A stretch of 64,000 nucleotides of DNA, from positions 62,001 through 126,000 of the forward strand of contig CAWBPD010000002.1 of NCBI GenBank assembly GCA_963790575.1. The letters run 5' to 3'. Made by a program: the position numbers and the translations under genes. The DNA comes from CAVTSA01 sp963790575. GTDB lineage: Bacteria > Chloroflexota > Dormibacteria > Dormibacterales > Dormibacteraceae. Position 1 is the stretch's first letter. The number at the start of each line of letters is the position of its first letter. Positions 58,979-64,000 of this stretch are shown here, piece after piece. A model generated the notes under the pieces. The model did not search any database, was not told where the DNA came from, and saw only the letters and a list, made by a program, of their open reading frames with translations.

Positions 58979-61351
58979 TCACTCGGACCTCCACCGGGCA
59001 TGGCCGGTGGTGGCCCCTGCATTCCGGACCAGGTCCAGCCGTGGCCGCACCCGCTCCGCGCGCGGGCCGGGTGGTCGCCGGCTGCCCCGCTCGAAGGGGC
59101 GTGGCCAGGACACCGGATGCCCGGCCTCGGCGGCGGCGTGCAGTGTCCAGGCCGGGTCGTAGAGGTGGGCGCGGCCCAGTGCGCAGAGGTCGGCGCGCCC
59201 GGCGAGCAGGATGCTGTTGACGTCGTCCGCGCTGCTGATCGCGCCGACCGTGATCGTGCGGACTCGGGCCTGGTGCCGGATGGCGTCGGCGAACGGCACC
59301 TGGTAGGTACGCCCGAAGGCCGGCTTTTCGTCCGGCACCGTCTGGCCGGTGCTGACGTCGATGGCGTCGGCGCCGTGGTCGGCGAAAGCGCGAGCGATGC
59401 ACACGGCCTCCTCCAGGGTGAGCCCACCGGGTGCCCAGTCGGTGGCGGAGATCCGCACCGTCATCGGCCGCTCGGGGGGCCAGATGGCGCGGACGGCGTC
59501 GAAGACACGGAGCGGGTAGCGCAGACGGTTCTCCAGCGAGCCCCCCCAGCGGTCCCGCCGGTGGTTGGTGAGCGGAGAGAGGAAGCCGGCCAGGAGGTAC
59601 CCATGCGCGGCGTGCAGCTCGAGCAGGTCAAACCCGGCCCGGGCGCCCCGCGCGGTGGCCTCGCGGAACTGCTCGAGGACGGCGTCCAGGTCGGACTCGG
59701 TCATCTCGCGGGGGACCTGGCTCACCCCGGGGAGGTAGGGGAGGGGAGAGGCGGCCAGCAGGGGCCAGTTGCCCTCCGCGAGCGGGAGGTCCATCCCCTC
59801 CCACATCAGGCGCGTCGACCCCTTGCGTCCACTGTGGCCCAGCTGGAGGCCGATCCGCGCCCCCGTGTGCTCGTGAACGAAGGCGGCCAGGTGTCCGAAC
59901 GCGGCCTCGTGAGCGTGCTTCCAGAGACCGGCGCACCCGGGGCTGATGCGGCCCTCCGGCGAGACGCACACCATCTCCGTCATCACCAGCCCGGCACCAC
60001 CCAGCGCCTTCGAACCCAGGTGGACGAGGTGGAAGTCCCCGATCAGCCCCTCCCGCGACGAGTACATGTCCATGGAGGAGACGACGATCCGGTTGGGGAG
60101 CTCCAGCTCGCGCAGGCGGAGGGGCTGGAGGAGTGGCAGCGGCGGTTGCTCCCGCGGCGGCACCGGATGCCCCTGGGTGGCGGCGAAGGCGCGATCCACG
60201 CGGTCTTGGAACTCGGGGTCGCGCAGGGCGAGGTTGTCCCGCGTGACGCGGCGGCTGCGTGTCAGCAGATTGAACGCGAACTCCAGCGGCCTCTGGTCCA
60301 CGTACTGCGGGAGCCGCTCGAACCACTCCCGGCTGGCCTGGGCCGCGCGCTGGGTTGATTCCACCACCGGGCGCCGCTCGGCCTCGTACGCGGCGAGCGC
60401 GGCTTCCACCTTGGACTGCTCGTGCAAGCAGGCGGCGAGGGCCAGCGCATCCTCCATCGCCAGCTTGGTTCCGGACCCGATCGAGAAGTGGGCGGTGTGG
60501 GCGGCGTCGCCGATCAGAACCGTGCGGCCGTCGCACCAGCGGCGGTTGCGGACGGTCAGGAACTGGATCCAGCGGCTCTGGTTGGCGAGCAGCGGCGCAC
60601 CGTCCAGCAGGCCGGCGCAGAGATCGGTCAGGCGCCGCACGCTCCACTCGTCGCTCTCCCCGGGTCGCCAGTCACGCCCTTCCTCGGCGTCGAATCCGCC
60701 CCGCCGCCACGACTCCTCGGTGGCCTCCACGATGAAGGTGCTCATCTCGCGGCTGTAGGGGTAGGCGTGGATCTGGAGCGGGCCGGTCTCGGTCTCCAGG
60801 ATCGCGAAGGTGAAGGCCTCGAGGACCCGTGGCGTGCCCAGCCACATGTAGCGGCAGGCGCCGGCCTCGAGCGCGGGCTCGAAGGTGCGGGCGCCCGCCA
60901 CCCGGGTCGGACTCTGAACGCCGTCGGCCGCGACCACCAGATCCCGGTCCCACAGCTCCTCGCGCGGCGGCGCCGGGGTGCCGTAGCGGACCGGTACCCC
61001 CAGCGCGATGGCGCGCTCCCGCAGGATCGCGAGCAGCCGGTGGCGGCTCAGGGCGGCGAAGCCGTGGCCGCCGGAGGTGACCACCTCGCCGCGGTAGTGG
61101 ACGTCGATGTCATCCCAGCGGGCGAACTCGTGCTCCATCCGGCGATGGACCTCGGCGTCGGCGTGCTCGATCCCGCCCAGCGTCTCATCCGAGAAGACGA
61201 CGCCGAAGCCGAAGGTCTCGCCCTCGGGGTTGCGCTCGAAGACCTCGATCTCGTGAGCCGGGTTCAGCTGCTTGGCCAGGAGCGCGAAGTAGAGGCCGGC
61301 CGGACCCCCGCCGAGGACCGCGATGCGCAGCGGACCTGGGCCCGCGGTCAC
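58979..61351 (-). CDS. Bifunctional salicylyl-/anthraniloyl-CoA monooxygenase-reductase
   Basis: 790 residues fusing two enzymes. The N-terminal FAD monooxygenase (about 1-370) has IAVLGGGPAGLYFALL, VVAADGVQSPTR (DG motif) and TVLIGDAAHTAHFSIGSGTKLAMEDA. The C-terminal half (about 405-760) is an old-yellow-enzyme FMN reductase with VSSMDMYSSREGLIGDFHLVHLG, LQLGHSGRKGS, LHAAHGYLLAGFLSPLTNHRRDRWGGSLENR and SAISS-like phosphate binding. The fusion matches 2-aminobenzoyl-CoA monooxygenase/reductase and salicylyl-CoA 5-hydroxylase, which hydroxylate (and, for anthraniloyl-CoA, dearomatise) the ring. The start is GTG 61351. The IS110-family element now sits directly upstream, between it and the ligase gene. 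Confidence 0.9.
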   Translation of the reverse strand: MTAGPGPLRIAVLGGGPAGLYFALLAKQLNPAHEIEVFERNPEGETFGFGVVFSDETLGGIEHADAEVHRRMEHEFARWDDIDVHYRGEVVTSGGHGFAALSRHRLLAILRERAIALGVPVRYGTPAPPREELWDRDLVVAADGVQSPTRVAGARTFEPALEAGACRYMWLGTPRVLEAFTFAILETETGPLQIHAYPYSREMSTFIVEATEESWRRGGFDAEEGRDWRPGESDEWSVRRLTDLCAGLLDGAPLLANQSRWIQFLTVRNRRWCDGRTVLIGDAAHTAHFSIGSGTKLAMEDALALAACLHEQSKVEAALAAYEAERRPVVESTQRAAQASREWFERLPQYVDQRPLEFAFNLLTRSRRVTRDNLALRDPEFQDRVDRAFAATQGHPVPPREQPPLPLLQPLRLRELELPNRIVVSSMDMYSSREGLIGDFHLVHLGSKALGGAGLVMTEMVCVSPEGRISPGCAGLWKHAHEAAFGHLAAFVHEHTGARIGLQLGHSGRKGSTRLMWEGMDLPLAEGNWPLLAASPLPYLPGVSQVPREMTESDLDAVLEQFREATARGARAGFDLLELHAAHGYLLAGFLSPLTNHRRDRWGGSLENRLRYPLRVFDAVRAIWPPERPMTVRISATDWAPGGLTLEEAVCIARAFADHGADAIDVSTGQTVPDEKPAFGRTYQVPFADAIRHQARVRTITVGAISSADDVNSILLAGRADLCALGRAHLYDPAWTLHAAAEAGHPVSWPRPFERGSRRPPGPRAERVRPRLDLVRNAGATTGHARWRSE

Positions 61352-61462
61352 CGCGCGAGCCCGAGATCGTCCCCGTTTCGCACGGAACGGCAGTCATGAG
61401 GGCGCCCATGACGTCCCTGCCCTGAAAATGCGGATGGCGTTGCGTTGGAGGAGCGGAGCGGA

Positions 61463-62818
61463 CTATGCGGCTGGAGCGAGCGTGACAACGTGACCGAGGG
61501 CCTCCAGTTGGTGCACGAGGTTGCGGACCTTGCGGTCGGCATTGATCTTGGTGGCGTAGAAGCCCGGCCCCAGGTCTCGGTAGCGGGCGTAGGGGTTGGC
61601 CAGGAGGTGCCAGACGATGACGAGGATGGACTTGGCAATCGCGACCAGAGCTTTGCCCTTCCCGCGGCGCTTGACGAGGCGGCGATAGCGCTCGCCGAGG
61701 AAGGTGTTGGTAGAGGCTGCCGCCGCCGCTGCTTCCCCGAGCACGCCCTTGAGGTAGGGGTTGCCCTTGCCCGGACCCACCGCTCGGTTCTTGGCGCCGG
61801 ACTGGATGGTGCGGGGCGCGAGCTTGGTCCACGAGACCAGATGTCCGGCACTGGGGAAGCGACTCATGTCCAATCCCACCTCGGCGATGATGATCTGAGA
61901 GGCGATCATGCCGATCCCGGTGATCTCATCCAACCGTTGCATCGCCGGCAGCGGTGGCGGCGCGGCTTCCGAGCCCTCCAACCCCGACCGTCCGCTCGGG
62001 GGCGCTTGTGCAGCGGGGATGGCCACGATCAGTGCTTCGATGCGGGCGGTGAGCTGGTCGATCTTGTCGGTCAGGGCATCGGTCTGGTCGAGCAGGATGC
62101 GCAGGAGTTCGGCGTGGTGCTCATCGAAGCGGCCACGGAGGGCTTCACGCAGCGCGGCCTGCTTGGCCTTCATCCTTCCCTTGGCCAGTGCGGCCAGTGC
62201 CTCAGGATCGCGCTCTCCCGCGATCAGCGCCTCCATCATCGCCCGGCCGGAGACCCCGAACAGGTCGCTGGCCACGCTGGAGACCTTGATCAGGGCGTCC
62301 TCCAGCAGCTTCTCCGCTCGCTCCATGCAACGGGTGCGGTCACGGGTCAGGTCCAACCGCAGTCGGGTGTAGTCACGCAGCCGGCGGATCTCGGCCGGAG
62401 GAACGAAGGAGGGCCGGAGCATCCCCCGCTCGTTCAGCTTGCAGAGCCAGACCGCGTCCAGCTTGTCCGTCTTGGGCCGGCCTGGCACCTGCTTGACCTG
62501 TTGTGCGTTGACCAGCCAGACGGTCAACCCCCGCGCCTCCAGCAGGTAGAAGAACGGTCGCCAATAGTCAGAAGTGGACTCCAGCACCACCCGCTCGATG
62601 CGCTCACCTGCCAGTTGCTCAGCCAGCTCCAGGATGGCGCCGGTTGTGGACGGCAGCTGCCAGACCTTAGTCACGCGCCGCCCCGCTGTGGACTCATGGG
62701 GCAGTCGCGTGCAGACCATCCCCGAGGCCTTCGCGACATCGACGGCCGCCACCCGCTGAAGCACCTCCTCATACCCCTCCGCCTCCACCTCCTCCGGCTC
62801 ACGCCCGACCATGGTCAC
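61463..62818 (-). CDS. IS110-family transposase (DEDD type)
   Basis: 451 residues. The N-terminal RuvC-like DEDD domain shows VAAVDVAKASGMV (first D near 29), VVLESTSDYWRPFFYLLEA (E near 80) and KTDKLDAVWLCKL (D pair near 115-118). A long coiled region follows. The C-terminal Transposase_20 domain contains ITGIGMIASQIIIAEVGLDMSRFPSAGHLVSWTKLAP and SGAKNRAVGPGKGNPYLKGVL. Family members use a bridge RNA to choose donor and target. The gene is full length with no frameshift, so the element may be active. Confidence 0.93.
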   Translation of the reverse strand: MTMVGREPEEVEAEGYEEVLQRVAAVDVAKASGMVCTRLPHESTAGRRVTKVWQLPSTTGAILELAEQLAGERIERVVLESTSDYWRPFFYLLEARGLTVWLVNAQQVKQVPGRPKTDKLDAVWLCKLNERGMLRPSFVPPAEIRRLRDYTRLRLDLTRDRTRCMERAEKLLEDALIKVSSVASDLFGVSGRAMMEALIAGERDPEALAALAKGRMKAKQAALREALRGRFDEHHAELLRILLDQTDALTDKIDQLTARIEALIVAIPAAQAPPSGRSGLEGSEAAPPPLPAMQRLDEITGIGMIASQIIIAEVGLDMSRFPSAGHLVSWTKLAPRTIQSGAKNRAVGPGKGNPYLKGVLGEAAAAAASTNTFLGERYRRLVKRRGKGKALVAIAKSILVIVWHLLANPYARYRDLGPGFYATKINADRKVRNLVHQLEALGHVVTLAPAA

Positions 62819-63045
62819 AACGCCTCCTCACTCTGCCGACGACTCCAGACGGCCTGCCCGGGGACCACAGTGGCAACTCGAAACTCTGCCCCGCGTGCTC
62901 GTAGCAACAGTGCGCGACCATTCCGGTCGGGCCCCAGCGCCAGACTTCCGTGCGGGTTCCAATCCCAAAGGGACTCCGGCGTCTCGGGCAGGCTGGGGTC
63001 CCATTTTCACGCCGGCTCGGCGTCCCCCGCGGGGGACATTGGGAC
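62819..63045 (-). ncRNA. Candidate bridge-RNA region of the IS110-family element
   Basis: This 227-base non-coding segment on the 5' side of the transposase is the element's longest gene-free part; the 3' side has only 75 bases. It includes a perfect 16-bp palindrome, GTCCCCCGCGGGGGAC at 63022-63037, close to the terminal repeat. IS110-family elements encode a structured guide RNA in a non-coding end, so this is where it should be sought. No loop-target pairing has been shown here. Confidence 0.4.
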
Positions 63046-63067
63046 TTCCGTGCGAAACGGCGAAACA

Positions 63068-64000
63068 TCAAGCGTCGCGGAGTTTGAACCGCTGCAGCTT
63101 TCCGGTCTCAGTGCGTGGCAGGCTCTCCACGAACTCCAGCGCCCGCGGGTACTTGTAGGGCGCGATCTCCCGCTTGCAGAAATCTTGCAACCCCTCCACC
63201 AGCGCCGCATCCCCGACCACACCCGGACGCAGGCGCACGAACGCCTTGACCACCTGGCCGCGCTCCTCGTCGGGGACGCCGATCACCGCCACCTCGTCCA
63301 CGTCCGGATGCAGCAGCAGCGCTGCCTCCACCTCCGGTCCGGCGACGTTGTACCCGGCCGAGATGATCATGTCGTCGGCCCGGGACACGTAGTGGAAGTA
63401 CCCGTCCTCGTCCTGGGTGTAGAGATCGCCGGTCAGATTCCAGCCCCGCTGCACATAGCGGCCCTGGCGATCCCCCCGCAGGTAGCGGCAGCCGGTGGGG
63501 CCCTTGACCGCGAGCAGACCCACCTCCCCGACCGGGAGCGCATGCCCTTCGCCGTCCTGGATCTCGGCCACGTAGCCGGGCACCGCCCGGCCGGTCGCCC
63601 CCGGACGCGTCTCCTCGGGGGTCTCGGCGATGAAGATGTGCAGCATCTCGGTGGAGCCGAGGCCGTCGATGAGGCGCACTCCGGTCGCCCGCTGGAACGC
63701 CGCCCAGGTGGCGGCCGGCAAGGTTTCCCCGGCCGAAACCCCGGTGCGCAGACTCGGGACCGGCTCCGCGTCCAGCAGGGGGATGAGGATGCGATAGAAG
63801 GTGGGGGCCGAGAAGATGGTGGTAACCCCATGGCGACGCGCCTGGGTCAGGACATCCTCCGGGTCGTTGCGCTCGAGGAGCAGGCTGGCGGCACCGGCGT
63901 CGAGCGGGTACAGGATGGCGCCGCCGAGCCCGAAGGTGAACGCCATCGGCGGCGTGCCGGTGAAGACGTCGTCGGGCTGCGGACGCAGAACCCGCCGGCT
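63068..64000 (-). CDS. Benzoate-CoA ligase-family (anthranilate/salicylate) enzyme, 5' partial
   Basis: The frame runs to the window edge, so the N-terminus is missing; about 310 residues are visible. ANL-family motifs: DDVFTGTPPMAFTFGLGG, FSAPTFYRILIPLL, GLGSTEMLHIFI, GDLYTQDEDGYFHYVSRADDMIISAGYNVAGPEVEAALL and the C-terminal PRTETGKLQRFKLRD with the catalytic Lys. This pattern is the benzoate-CoA ligase branch. It would activate an aromatic acid for the bifunctional CoA-dependent hydroxylase encoded beyond the IS element. The stop is seven bases from the IS end. Confidence 0.88.
   Translation of the reverse strand, partial: SRRVLRPQPDDVFTGTPPMAFTFGLGGAILYPLDAGAASLLLERNDPEDVLTQARRHGVTTIFSAPTFYRILIPLLDAEPVPSLRTGVSAGETLPAATWAAFQRATGVRLIDGLGSTEMLHIFIAETPEETRPGATGRAVPGYVAEIQDGEGHALPVGEVGLLAVKGPTGCRYLRGDRQGRYVQRGWNLTGDLYTQDEDGYFHYVSRADDMIISAGYNVAGPEVEAALLLHPDVDEVAVIGVPDEERGQVVKAFVRLRPGVVGDAALVEGLQDFCKREIAPYKYPRALEFVESLPRTETGKLQRFKLRDA

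Larger units (their letters stand above)
61373..63060. mobile_element. IS110-family insertion sequence with 15-bp inverted ends
   Basis: CCGTTTCGCACGGAA at 61373-61387 is the exact reverse complement of 63046-63060, bracketing 1688 bp with one intact transposase gene. Inverted ends point to the IS1111-type subgroup, in which they are often subterminal, so the exact outer limits may differ by a few bases. It separates a benzoate-CoA-ligase-like gene from the aromatic-CoA hydroxylase gene, which were probably adjacent. Confidence 0.85.

Noticed and set aside
1..64000. CRISPR arrays
   Set aside because: No regularly spaced series of three or more repeats was seen; the repeat pairs found are only two copies each.

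Overview
The window is high-GC DNA from a Gram-positive-type bacterium, most likely an actinobacterium or a close Terrabacteria relative. The support is a near-canonical mycothione reductase, a DUF222-HNH endonuclease, frequent GTG starts, many 4-bp stop/start overlaps, and sugar and peptide ABC systems that lack a local ATPase. This is inferred from gene content; no marker gene fixes the lineage.

Layout. 1-7527: a partial nucleoside hydrolase, DUF1905, DUF72, a VOC protein, a pentapeptide-DinB protein in operon with an orphan molybdenum hydroxylase large subunit, then mycothione reductase followed by a DgkA-type kinase. 7925-25298: one gene for a glutathionyl/mycothiolyl-hydroquinone reductase is cut in two by a 16.4-kb serine-integrase element; removing the element and joining at the shared TGCC restores a 331-residue frame. 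The element (8216-24593) holds its integrase at the left end, a stress and membrane cargo (Hsp20, fatty-acid desaturase, SPFH/NfeD pair, single-domain response regulator, GAF histidine kinase with divergent NarL-type regulator, DoxX-like protein, PPOX flavoprotein), and a decayed conjugation/replication module at the right end (IS1380 remnant fused to a truncated FtsK-like translocase, frameshifted Rep). It looks like a degraded actinomycete-type integrative element.

25345-41868: a carbohydrate catabolic region. The plus strand carries SDR, sugar-kinase-like and divergent enolase genes. Converging on them is a minus-strand operon whose first gene is a GntR/FadR regulator, followed by a sugar-binding protein, two permeases, a GH38-like enzyme, a glucarate-dehydratase-like enzyme and a second GH38-like enzyme. 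A DUF4432/aldose-epimerase-like gene and a zinc alcohol dehydrogenase flank it. An unusual sugar or sugar acid is probably imported, deglycosylated, oxidised, dehydrated and phosphorylated here.

42026-47672: DUF222-HNH gene, an excisionase-like HTH gene with a small partner, a roughly 1-kb VapBC mini-island bounded by a duplicated tRNA-Ile 3' half, tRNA-Ile, tRNA-Trp, an unknown Rossmann-like gene, a metallophosphatase and hpt. 47761-55960: PadR regulator divergent from a creatininase-family gene, a peptide ABC system (binding protein, terminator, two permeases), Bcp-like peroxiredoxin, 5'-3' exonuclease, small LapA-like membrane protein and a thiosulfate sulfurtransferase. 56055-64000: a large ATPase-LuxR regulator, a bifunctional salicylyl/anthraniloyl-CoA monooxygenase-reductase and a partial benzoate-CoA-ligase-like gene, the latter two separated by an IS110-family element with 15-bp inverted ends. 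Several intergenic spots carry paired short palindromes whose centres are exactly 42 bp apart.
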